Translations under genes and position numbers: made by a program
The notes under the pieces: generated by a model
Seen by the model: only the letters and a program-made list of their open reading frames with translations
Database searches by the model: none
What the model was told of the DNA's origin: nothing
Shown: positions 7,104 through 13,149 of the stretch, one piece after another
Layout of the letters: each line of letters begins with the position of its first letter
How positions within the stretch are numbered: the first letter of the stretch is position 1
DNA from: an uncultured Collinsella sp.
Lineage (GTDB): Bacteria > Actinomycetota > Coriobacteriia > Coriobacteriales > Coriobacteriaceae
Direction of reading: 5' to 3'
Length of the DNA: 13,149 nt
NCBI GenBank assembly: GCA_900549185.1
Contig: URNM01000048.1
Span: forward strand, 1 to 13,149

Positions 7104-8147
7104 TTAAGCATTGGTCTGGACGAAGCCGCCATCAAACGCATTGGCCTCGAGCACGCGGGCGCAGCCGTTAACGACGTTATCGAGCGCCGTGGGGCTGACG
7201 TTGACCGAAACACCGGTCTCATCGCGCAGGCGCACGTCGAGACCGCGCAGCAGCGCACCGCCACCGGTCAGCAAAATGCCGTAGTACATAAGGTCCGAGG
7301 CAAGATCGGGAGGCGTAGCGTCGAGTGCGTCCTTGACGGCCTTGGCCATCTCGTCGAGTGGCTTGTTGAGTGCGCGACGAATCTCCTCGCTCTCGATGCG
7401 CACGGTCTTGGGCAGACCGGTGATCACGTCGCGGCCGTTGACCTCGACGTCGAGCTCGTCCTTGAGCGGCACGGCGGAACCGACCTTGATCTTGATGTCC
7501 TCTGCCGTACGCTCGCCGATGGCCAGGTTGTAGGCATCGCGAACGTGCGTGAGGATGGCCTGGTCGAACTCGTCACCGGCAATACGGATGGACTGCGAGA
7601 CGACGATGCCGCCCATGGCGATAACAGCGACCTCGGTGGTACCGCCACCGATGTCGATGACCATGGAGCCGGTGGGTTCCTCGACGGGCAGGTCGGCGCC
7701 GATAGCGGCGGCCATAGGCTCTTCGATCAGATAGGCCTGGCGGGCACCGGCCTGGATCGTAGCCTCAAAGACAGCTCGCTTCTCGACCGACGTGACGCCG
7801 GAAGGAACGCAGACGACAACGCGCGGACGCGGGGTCCACGGATAGCGCTTCTCGGACGCCTTGTCGATAAAGTAGCGAAGCATGGCCTCGGTAACATCGA
7901 AGTCGGCGATGACGCCGTCCTTCAGGGGACGAACGGCCACGATGTTGCCGGGCGTACGGCCGAGCATGCGCTTTGCCTCGATACCGACCGCCAGGATGCG
8001 CTCGTCGTTCTTGTCGATGGCGACAACAGAGGGCTCGCGAATGACGATGCCCTTGCCGCGCACGGAGACAAGCGTATTTGCGGTGCCGAGGTCGATGGCA
8101 AGATCGCCCGCATAGCTACCGAAGAACATATCCATCAAAGAAAACAA
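7104..8147 (-). CDS. mreB: MreB, rod shape-determining actin homologue
   Basis: MreB is the actin-like ATPase that forms membrane-bound filaments and orients side-wall synthesis. All actin-fold signatures are present in 347 residues: phosphate-1 loop DLGTANT at 19-25, EEPMAAAIGADLP at about 142-154, phosphate-2 loop IDIGGGTTEVAVIAMGGIV at about 164-182, and the adenosine loop TGGGALLRGLD at 294-304. The hydrophobic N-terminus (MFSLMDMFFGSYAG) could act as a membrane-binding segment, as in other MreB proteins. The start is read as TTG at 8147 because AGGAG lies 5 nt upstream; the ATG at codon 5 would be about 17 nt away. It is the first gene of the operon, preceded by a 115-nt gap that holds a hairpin and a possible promoter. 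It could in principle be an Mbl-type paralogue, but linkage to mreC and mreD makes mreB the natural name. Confidence 0.97.
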   Translation of the reverse strand: MFSLMDMFFGSYAGDLAIDLGTANTLVSVRGKGIVIREPSVVAIDKNDERILAVGIEAKRMLGRTPGNIVAVRPLKDGVIADFDVTEAMLRYFIDKASEKRYPWTPRPRVVVCVPSGVTSVEKRAVFEATIQAGARQAYLIEEPMAAAIGADLPVEEPTGSMVIDIGGGTTEVAVIAMGGIVVSQSIRIAGDEFDQAILTHVRDAYNLAIGERTAEDIKIKVGSAVPLKDELDVEVNGRDVITGLPKTVRIESEEIRRALNKPLDEMAKAVKDALDATPPDLASDLMYYGILLTGGGALLRGLDVRLRDETGVSVNVSPTALDNVVNGCARVLEANAFDGGFVQTNA

Positions 8148-8152
8148 CGCAA

Positions 8153-8157
8153 CTCCT
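8153..8157 (-). promoter_or_regulatory. RBS deciding the TTG start of mreB
   Basis: AGGAG on the minus strand sits 5 nt before the TTG at 8147. Spacing to the next in-frame ATG is too long for normal initiation, so the operon's first gene very likely starts with TTG. Confidence 0.7.
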
Positions 8158-8192
8158 GATGTGTTGGATGATTGCTGGAAAACTACTAGCTC

Positions 8193-8221
8193 ATCATACT
8201 AGCGCAAGCCCGGCACCTCAC
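8193..8221 (-). promoter_or_regulatory. Possible promoter of the mre operon
   Basis: On the minus strand TATGAT (8198-8193) matches five of six bases of the -10 consensus and would give a leader of about 40 nt before mreB. At 17-nt spacing the -35 position reads GTGAGG, a poor match, so the call rests mainly on the -10 and on location. The element overlaps the hairpin at 8208-8240. Confidence 0.32.
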
Positions 8222-8240
8222 TTGCGGTGAAGCGCCGGGC
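8208..8240 (-). terminator. GC-rich hairpin after the TPR gene, possible terminator
   Basis: GCCCGGC at 8208-8214 and GCCGGGC at 8234-8240 form a 7-bp GC stem with a 19-nt loop, 22 nt downstream of the TPR gene stop. No U-run follows on the minus strand (TTGCGC comes next), so if it ends transcripts it may need Rho or act weakly. It lies between two transcription units, which supports a boundary role. Confidence 0.42.
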
Positions 8241-8262
8241 AAAGCTAAATCCCATAAGGTCA

Positions 8263-9567
8263 CTACTGGTTGTCAGCAGCCGAGAAATCCATATCGAGCG
8301 AGGAAACGGCCCAGCCGATATGGTTATCGGAGCGCACGAATTTGACGGTGTACTCCTGCTCGCCGCCCTTGGACAGCGATGCCTTAACCTTAGCGGTCGT
8401 CTCGGTCACGGACTGATCCATGCCCTCGACGGACACGGTGGCACCCTGCGGAATCGAGGAGATGATCATCGACTTGGCGTCCTCGGACAGGCTCGAGGCC
8501 AGGCAAGACTCGGCCTTTGCGGTGTCACCGTCGCCGGCAGCCTGGAACAGATCGGTAACGACAGACTCCTGGGACGGGAAGCCAAAGCCGCGCGTGTAGG
8601 CAAAGCCCAGACCGCCCGCGGCGATCAAAATGAGCAGAAGCAGCACGATGAAGACTTTGAGACCCGTGTGGCGATGGCGGCGACGAACCTTGGCCTGCTT
8701 ACGATCCTGACGGTCCTGCTGGACCATCTCGGACTCGGACAGCGTAAAGAAGCCGGTGTCCGAGGGATCGGGCATAAACTGACCGGTCGCGCCCGTAGGA
8801 TCGAGCGGATCGACGGCAGGAGCGTCCATCGCGGGCGCCGGAGCCGTGGCCATAGCCGTCTGGGCAGACAGCGCGGCAAGCGAATCGTGCACGCGGGCAA
8901 GCTCATCGGCCTGCTCGGAGGTGAGCTGGTAGATGCCATCGGCAGTAGCGGCGTTAAAGGCGTCGAGTGCGTCGGAGGGGCGGCCGGCGGCAGAAAGTGC
9001 CTGACCCATGCCGGCGTTGAGCGCACGCGTGTCGTCGCGGGGGCCGGCAAAGTCGATAGCCGTGCGGTAGGTCTCCACGGCATCCGCCGGACGGCCGAGC
9101 TTAATGAAGCAACGACCAAGCTCGCCGAGTGCGGCGGCAGGAGCCGGATTGGCGCCGTCGATGGCAGCCTGACGGAAGGCAGTACCCGCGTTGGCATAGT
9201 CGCCCGACTGGAACAGCGCGTTACCCAGGCCCAGATAGGCCTTGAACGGCGTGGCATAGGAAGCATCCTGCGTAGCAGCAGAGAACGCCTGAGCGGCCGT
9301 CGTGTAGTCGCCCACGGCGGCGAGTGCCTTGCCGCGGTTGGTGAGCAGCGCGCCGCGCTTGCCGTAGGTGCCGTCGTTGAGGGCGGCAGCATAAGCCTCG
9401 GCGGCCTCGGCATACATGCCCAGGTGCATCAAGGCGTTGCCACGAAGGTGATCGGCCTCGCCCATAATCTCATCGGGAGTCTTTGCCGCCCCAAGCATCT
9501 GGGCTGCAGCGGAAAAATCACCCGCGCGGTAAGCGGCGCGGCCCTGTTGGATCAGCTGGCTATTCAA
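8263..9567 (-). CDS. TPR-repeat membrane protein with extracytosolic C-terminal domain
   Basis: This is a 434-residue protein of unknown specific role. Residues about 1-235 consist of helical TPR-like repeats, for example GNALMHLGMYAEAAEAYAAAL, NRGKALAAVGDYTTAAQAFSAA, GLGNALFQSGDYANAGTAFRQA, LGRCFIKLGRPADAVETYRTA and GQALSAAGRPSDALDAFNAA. A proline/alanine-rich linker follows, then a basic stretch (KQAKVRRRHRHTGLK) and one membrane helix at about 303-325. The positive-inside rule places the TPRs in the cytosol and the last 105 residues outside. That outer domain resembles NTF2-like/DUF4878 folds in length and pattern, but this is a guess. The start is TTG at 9567, with AGGGGA 5 nt upstream and directly abutting the stop of the cyclophilin gene, so the two are co-translated. 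TPRs normally bind proteins, so it may relay or assemble a complex at the membrane. Confidence 0.85.
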   Translation of the reverse strand: MNSQLIQQGRAAYRAGDFSAAAQMLGAAKTPDEIMGEADHLRGNALMHLGMYAEAAEAYAAALNDGTYGKRGALLTNRGKALAAVGDYTTAAQAFSAATQDASYATPFKAYLGLGNALFQSGDYANAGTAFRQAAIDGANPAPAAALGELGRCFIKLGRPADAVETYRTAIDFAGPRDDTRALNAGMGQALSAAGRPSDALDAFNAATADGIYQLTSEQADELARVHDSLAALSAQTAMATAPAPAMDAPAVDPLDPTGATGQFMPDPSDTGFFTLSESEMVQQDRQDRKQAKVRRRHRHTGLKVFIVLLLLILIAAGGLGFAYTRGFGFPSQESVVTDLFQAAGDGDTAKAESCLASSLSEDAKSMIISSIPQGATVSVEGMDQSVTETTAKVKASLSKGGEQEYTVKFVRSDNHIGWAVSSLDMDFSAADNQ

Positions 9568-9572
9568 GGAAG

Positions 9573-9578
9573 TCCCCT
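9573..9578 (-). promoter_or_regulatory. RBS deciding the TTG start of the TPR gene
   Basis: AGGGGA on the minus strand follows immediately after the TAA stop of the cyclophilin gene and is 5 nt from the TTG at 9567. There is no ATG or GTG alternative near the start of the first TPR helix. Confidence 0.6.
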
Positions 9579-10121
9579 TTACTCGTGAACGATCTCGACA
9601 TGGACGATCTTGTCGCCGGCACGCAGCTGCGAAATCACATCGAGACCCTCGACCGTGGTACCAAAGACGGTGTAACCGGAATCGAGGTTATGCTGGGCAC
9701 CCAAGCAGAAGTAGAACTGCGAACCCGCGGAATCGGGGTCCATGGAGCGTGCCATGGCAAGGGCACCATCGACATGGCTGTTGCGCGGATTGGTGGCAAA
9801 CTCGCCCTTGATGCAGTAGCCGGGGCCACCGGTACCGGGCATGCCGTCGGGGCCCTCAAGACCGGCAGCGACGTCGGCGCCGGACATATCGCGAGTATTG
9901 GGGTCGCCGCCCTGAATGACAAAGCCGGGCACATAGCGATGGAACTTAAGACCATCATAGAAGCCCATCGTGGAAAGCTCGCAGAAGTTCGCGACATGAA
10001 TGGGAGCGCCCTCGCCGTCAAACTTGACCTTGATGGTACCCTTCGACGTCTCGATAACGGCGCACTCGTCGCCGGCAAGCTGATACTCGGGCGTGTAGAG
10101 CTCTTTCTTAAAACCAAACAT
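9579..10121 (-). CDS. Cyclophilin-type peptidyl-prolyl cis-trans isomerase
   Basis: This enzyme speeds cis-trans isomerisation of X-Pro bonds during protein folding. The 180 residues have no signal peptide or membrane segment, so it should be cytosolic. The core cyclophilin motif FHRYVPGFVIQGGDP carries Arg62, Phe67 and Gln70, equivalent to Arg55, Phe60 and Gln63 of human CypA. GTGGPGYCIKGEF and AMARSMDPDSAGSQFYFCLG are the usual bacterial forms of the following segments. By ungapped alignment the CypA Trp121 position is Asn145 and His126 is Tyr150, so cyclosporin binding is probably weak, as in many bacterial members. The ATG at 10121 is preceded by a strong AGGAAGGA about 6 nt upstream. A plausible promoter lies about 40 nt further up. 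The next gene begins 11 nt after the stop, forming a two-gene operon with the TPR protein. Confidence 0.95.
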   Translation of the reverse strand: MFGFKKELYTPEYQLAGDECAVIETSKGTIKVKFDGEGAPIHVANFCELSTMGFYDGLKFHRYVPGFVIQGGDPNTRDMSGADVAAGLEGPDGMPGTGGPGYCIKGEFATNPRNSHVDGALAMARSMDPDSAGSQFYFCLGAQHNLDSGYTVFGTTVEGLDVISQLRAGDKIVHVEIVHE

Positions 10122-10160
10122 GTGGTTCCTTCCTCGTGCGTTTAAAGCATATTTGTACGA

Positions 10161-10190
10161 ATTGTAGCAATAAGCATGCGCTTACATCAA
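10161..10190 (-). promoter_or_regulatory. Promoter for the cyclophilin-TPR operon
   Basis: On the minus strand TTGATG (10190-10185) and TACAAT (10166-10161) are separated by 18 nt and fit the housekeeping sigma consensus at four and five of six bases. The predicted leader is about 30 nt. The spacer holds a perfect inverted repeat, TAAGC-N4-GCTTA at 10171-10184, which could be an operator. Confidence 0.6.
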
Positions 10191-10228
10191 TTGCGCACGT
10201 AGGTTATGCCGACTATGGCGAACTAATT

Positions 10229-11383
10229 TTAGGAACGCTGCTGCGGCTTCCAGGAGCCCACGTTGGCGTCGTACTGATTCAGCGCGCTATTGCCGCCCTG
10301 TGCGATGGGCGCCAGGATCTCGCTTTGGTGGGAACTCATCGACTCGCCATCGGGAATGGCCAGCGAGATATCCCAGCTCTGACAGATCACGTCGACACGC
10401 TCGAACATCCACTCGGCAAGCTGCTTTAAGTGGGCGATGTCGTCCGCATAGACCGTATCGTCCTGATACTTAAGGTTGTTAAGCTCATCTTGCGTCTTTT
10501 TGATCTGGTCGCGCAGGGCGTAGGCACTCTGCGACAGCTCCTGACGGGTAGACAGCGGCGTTCGAAGATAGCCGTTGTTAAAAGAATCGATGACCTCGCC
10601 GATCTGATCCTCGTCGCTGTACGACACGATGGTCTGGTACAGGCCGTCGAGCCTGGCATAGAGCTGGTCGTCGGTTAAGACGGTCTCCTCCTGAACGACC
10701 TCGGACGCATCCTCCTGCTTGGACTCTTTCTCGGTGGCCTCGCCCTTTTGGCGCGACGGGAAGGTAGTCTTGGCTGCTTGGCCAAACTGGTCGTAGAAGC
10801 CGGGCATGACGCCCATGGGATCGGCAGTCACAAACCAATAGGCACCACCGCACACGGCGGCGAGCACCGCAATAACGATGATCGGCTTGGGGATATGGCG
10901 TTTGTGCTTGTGATAGGCATCCTCGTCGGGGTGGACCTTGCGCTTGGCCTTTTGCTTTTTGGGCTGGGCATCATCACACAGGGACACCGGCGTGGGGATA
11001 TCGACCTTGGGGATGCCAAAGTCCTTATCGAAGGCAGGCAGCACGCAGGTCTCGTTGGGGTCGGCTGCGTCGGAGAGCACCGCGGCGGCAGACGCCGGCG
11101 CGTGGGGCACCTCGGTATCGATCTGCTCCTGCGTCAGGCGCGGAAAGCCGGCCGTGCGCCCTGCGGCCAGGTCGGATGCGGCCGCGTCCTCGGAAAGGAT
11201 GCCTGGCGCGGGGCGTCCACACTTGGGACAGGTACGGTCATGCGGGGACAGACGGGCGCCGCAGCCGTCGCAGAACACGAACTCGGTATGCTCGGGTCCA
11301 TCGCCCGGACCAACGTATGCGTTGCAATAGGGGCAGAACGAGGCGCCGTCCTCGATGGTCTTTAGGCAATGCGGGCAGATCAC
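10229..11383 (-). CDS. Double zinc-ribbon, single-pass membrane protein
   Basis: The function is unknown. Reading from the GTG at 11383 gives 384 residues beginning MICPHCLK. Two four-cysteine zinc ribbons follow at once: Cys3/Cys6 with Cys17/Cys20, and Cys38/Cys41 with Cys52/Cys55. A low-complexity, Ala/Asp-rich linker then leads to a Lys/His-rich stretch (KKQKAKRKVHPDEDAYHKHKR). One membrane helix at about 166-186 follows, and then about 200 extracytosolic residues with a charged Glu/Lys linker and a helical, probably coiled-coil region (LYARLDGLYQTIVSYSDEDQ and onward). The basic side before the helix implies the ribbons are cytosolic. The GTG start is preferred because AGAGGA lies 4 nt upstream and zinc-ribbon proteins of this sort often begin MxCPxC. 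A TTG at 11413 would add ten residues without an SD. The gene lies alone between the inverted repeat and the cyclophilin promoter and may be its own transcription unit. Confidence 0.85.
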   Translation of the reverse strand: MICPHCLKTIEDGASFCPYCNAYVGPGDGPEHTEFVFCDGCGARLSPHDRTCPKCGRPAPGILSEDAAASDLAAGRTAGFPRLTQEQIDTEVPHAPASAAAVLSDAADPNETCVLPAFDKDFGIPKVDIPTPVSLCDDAQPKKQKAKRKVHPDEDAYHKHKRHIPKPIIVIAVLAAVCGGAYWFVTADPMGVMPGFYDQFGQAAKTTFPSRQKGEATEKESKQEDASEVVQEETVLTDDQLYARLDGLYQTIVSYSDEDQIGEVIDSFNNGYLRTPLSTRQELSQSAYALRDQIKKTQDELNNLKYQDDTVYADDIAHLKQLAEWMFERVDVICQSWDISLAIPDGESMSSHQSEILAPIAQGGNSALNQYDANVGSWKPQQRS

Positions 11384-11387
11384 GGCA

Positions 11388-11393
11388 TCCTCT
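11388..11393 (-). promoter_or_regulatory. RBS deciding the GTG start of the zinc-ribbon gene
   Basis: AGAGGA on the minus strand is 4 nt from the GTG at 11383 (AGAGG with 5-nt spacing). The alternative TTG at 11413 has no purine-rich tract upstream. Confidence 0.6.
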
Positions 11394-11423
11394 TTCCGAA
11401 GCAATTCAAACAATTGAGGTTAG

Positions 11424-11429
11424 AGCATA
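11424..11429 (-). promoter_or_regulatory. Possible extended -10 promoter for the zinc-ribbon gene
   Basis: TGTTATGCT on the minus strand reads as TGn followed by TATGCT (four of six bases to consensus). No convincing -35 is present. Transcription from here would start around 11417, giving a leader of about 34 nt to the GTG start. Confidence 0.28.
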
Positions 11430-11481
11430 ACATCGACACGGCCCCACAAGCGCAAGGCACCAATTCAACATCCCCGCTCAC

Positions 11482-11558
11482 CCCTAAGTTGCGGTGAAAT
11501 AGGGACTGAATAGGAGGTTAAAACGCTTAAACAGTCCCTATTTCACCGCAACTTAGGG
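11482..11558. repeat. Perfect 27-bp inverted repeat, candidate dispersed palindrome
   Basis: The arm at 11482-11508 is the exact reverse complement of the arm at 11532-11558, with a 23-nt AT-richer loop. The shared core is TTGCGGTGAAATAGGGACTG. The element starts 12 nt after the ATPase stop and fills most of the gap to the next gene. There is no U-run after either arm, which argues against a simple intrinsic terminator, although a 27-bp stem could still block transcription or protect the mRNA 3' end. No ORF or transposase is inside. It looks like a REP/BIME or MITE-type unit. Whether it recurs in the genome cannot be seen from one copy. Confidence 0.85.
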
Positions 11559-11569
11559 AGGCGTTGGGG

Positions 11570-13103
11570 CTAGTCTTTCTTTACGGGCTTATTCTTCTTG
11601 CTTGGCATCGAGACCTTAATGCCCTGGGCCGATTTGGTCACGCGGGAGCGCTTGGCACCGGCGCCCTTCTTTTTCTTGGGCTGGGTCTGGGCCACGCCCT
11701 CGAGTGCGCGGGCCTCGGCCTCGCGAACGATGCGGTCTTCGCGGCGCTGCGCCATATCGGCGGCGACGCGCTTGGCAAAACGCTCGGCCGTCGAACCCGT
11801 CGAGCTCACCTTGCCGCCACCGCGACCCAGGCGGACACGCACACCGCGGCCAAAACCAGTTGCGGCATGACGACGACGCGGCTTGAGCGAATCCATCATC
11901 GTGGCAAGCTTAAAGAACACCGAGCAGGTAAAGACCACGATGACAGCCAAGATAACCATCTGACCCATCGACAGGTTGGCAATAGACAGCAGCTCCGGGA
12001 ATCCGATAACGCCCACCAAGATGCCGGCGACTACAAACACAAAGAGCACCACACGTAAGGGCGTGAGAGGCTGCGAGATGCGCCAGATCAGGCTGACGCT
12101 CGCCGCGCACGACGTAAGCAAGCACATCGTAGACAGCGTGAGCTGGCTAAAGCCAAACACGCGCGCCACAAAGATATCGAGCGCCGCAGCCAAAATGACC
12201 ACAATCGACGCCGGCAGCGCACGCTTGAGTACGTTCGTCAAAAACGCACCCTTCACGCGAGCATTGTTGGGCTCAAGGCCCAACACAAAGCCCGGCGCGC
12301 CGATGCAGAAGAAGTTGATGAGCGTCATCTGGATGGGCTCGAAGGGGTACGGCGGCAGCGCGATGCACAGCGCCGCCAGGCCCATCGAGAACAGCGTCTT
12401 GGTCAGGAACAGCGAGGCCGAACGCTGCAGGTTGTTGATGGAGCGACGGCCCTCGGCCACCACGGCGGGCATCGAGGCAAAGTCGTTGTCGACGAGTACG
12501 ATCTCGGCCACGTTGCGCGCGGCATCGGAGCCGGCCGCCATGGCCACGGAGCAGTCGGCCTCCTTGAGCGCCAGCACGTCGTTGACGCCGTCACCCGTCA
12601 TGGCCACGGTGTGCTCACGGCGCTTGAGCGCCTGCACGAGCTCGCGCTTCTGCTGCGGGGTCACACGACCAAAGACATGGTAGCGGTCCACTGCGGCATC
12701 GAGCTTGGCAGGCGTATCGAGCGTCGTGGCGTCCACATAAGCGTCCGCCCCCGGCACGCCCACCACGCGCGCGATCGACGACACCGTACGCGGGTCGTCG
12801 CCACTGATCACGTTGAGGGTCACGCCCTGCTCGTTAAAGTAGCCGATGGTCTCGGCCGCCGAGGTACGAATCTCGTCGCGGATGGTTACAAAGCCCACGG
12901 GCTCGGCCTCGCCCATCATATCGCCATCGGGTGTAAAGCCGTCCACGCGCGCCACCACGAGCACGCGGCAGGTATCGGCAAGCTCGGCGACACGGTTCTC
13001 GACCTGGGCGAACACACGATCAGAGAGCACAAACTGCGCCGCACCCATCACATAGGAGCCCTGCGCAAACGACGCGCCGCTCCACTTTTTGGAGGATGAG
13101 AAA
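11570..13103 (-). CDS. Cation-transporting P-type ATPase, CtpE/Exp7-like (5' end missing)
   Basis: This is the C-terminal part (about 510 residues) of an ATP-driven cation pump. It begins in the nucleotide-binding domain at FSSSKKWSG, the ATP-binding segment found in CtpE and Exp7-type pumps. It continues through the P-domain motifs SGDDP and MTGDGVNDVLALKEADCSVAM, where the DGxND aspartates bind magnesium. Six hydrophobic segments follow, and LINFFCIGAPGFVLGLEPN replaces the ion-site sequences of heavy-metal pumps. The DKTGT phosphorylation site and first membrane helices lie beyond the right end. Mycobacterial CtpE transports calcium, so a Ca2+ role is possible but not shown. After the last helix comes an unusual tail of about 106 residues, rich in Lys and Arg (PKKKKGAGAKRSRVTK, KKNKPVKKD). 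The stop is TAG at 11572-11570. Conceptual residues MCIRDS at the front are adapter translation and must be removed. Confidence 0.92.
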
Positions 13104-13149
13104 CTGTCTCTTATACACATCTGACGCTGCCGACGACTAGTCGAGTGTA
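13104..13149. other. Nextera i5-side adapter and index at contig right end (not genomic)
   Basis: CTGTCTCTTATACACATCT at 13104-13122 is the exact Tn5 mosaic end, followed by GACGCTGCCGACGA at 13123-13136, which completes the Nextera Read 1 side adapter. CTAGTCGA at 13137-13144 is in the i5 index position and is the reverse complement of index S513 (TCGACTAG) as I remember it. GTGTA at 13145-13149 begins the P5-side sequence. None of this is genome. Confidence 0.98.

Noticed and set aside
7035..8159. A 374-residue open frame on the plus strand opposite mreB
   Set aside because: It mirrors the GC-rich third-position pattern of mreB, has low-complexity Asp/Gly/Arg composition, and no family motif. 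mreB is unambiguous on the other strand.
8221..8231. TTGCGGTGAA in the hairpin loop also occurs in the arms of the 27-bp inverted repeat
   Set aside because: Only ten bases match, within different structures; this is too short to claim a shared element without a genome-wide search.
8227..9588. A 453-residue open frame on the plus strand opposite the TPR gene
   Set aside because: It lacks recognisable domains and is explained as an antisense shadow of an alanine-rich gene; the TPR frame has clear repeats, an RBS and operon placement.
1..13149. Search for a novel defence, toxin-antitoxin, prophage or CRISPR system
   Set aside because: No nuclease, methylase, integrase, transposase, repeat-spacer array or toxin-like small gene was seen. 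The window is core wall-synthesis and housekeeping sequence.

Overview
This window is a 13.1 kb assembled contig that is almost fully coding, with every supported gene on the minus strand. Both ends are Illumina Nextera library adapter rather than genome, so genomic sequence runs from about position 41 to 13103. The GC-rich composition, monoderm-type Rod shape genes, frequent TTG starts and gene set fit a high-GC Gram-positive bacterium. My best guess is a gut Coriobacteriia member such as Collinsella. That placement is inference from overall gene character, since no rRNA or other marker gene is present.

Layout in the direction of transcription (right to left). (1) 13103-11570 is the 3' part of a cation-transporting P-type ATPase of the CtpE/Exp7-like type, cut by the contig end. 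(2) 11558-11482 is a perfect 27-bp inverted repeat in the gap after the ATPase, probably a dispersed palindromic element and possibly a transcript end. (3) 11383-10229 encodes a membrane protein with two cytosolic zinc ribbons. (4) 10121-8263 is a two-gene unit, a cytosolic cyclophilin and a membrane-anchored TPR protein, with a recognisable promoter upstream and a GC-rich hairpin downstream. (5) 8147 to the left end is a compact seven-gene operon: mreB, mreC, mreD, a class B PBP2 (mrdA), rodA, a DUF697-like membrane protein, and a truncated radical SAM protein of the TIGR03960 type.

The core of region 5 is the elongasome. MreB filaments, through MreC and MreD, organise RodA (SEDS glycosyltransferase) and PBP2 (transpeptidase), which together polymerise and cross-link side-wall peptidoglycan. 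The two downstream genes are tightly coupled to rodA (gaps of 18 and 10 nt) and have no known role in wall synthesis. The TIGR03960-like gene often lies next to a DUF2344 partner and rng/rplU in other bacteria, so those genes may lie just beyond the left end.

Translation signals are distinctive. Four of ten visible starts are best read as TTG and one as GTG. At several junctions the upstream TAG stop is fused to the next gene's Shine-Dalgarno sequence. None of the ten visible stops is TGA. I found no tRNA, rRNA, CRISPR, transposase, prophage or defence genes, and no gene-free stretch longer than about 300 bases. The least explained items are the DUF697-like gene in the mre operon, the inverted repeat, and the pair of membrane-spanning proteins around the cyclophilin.
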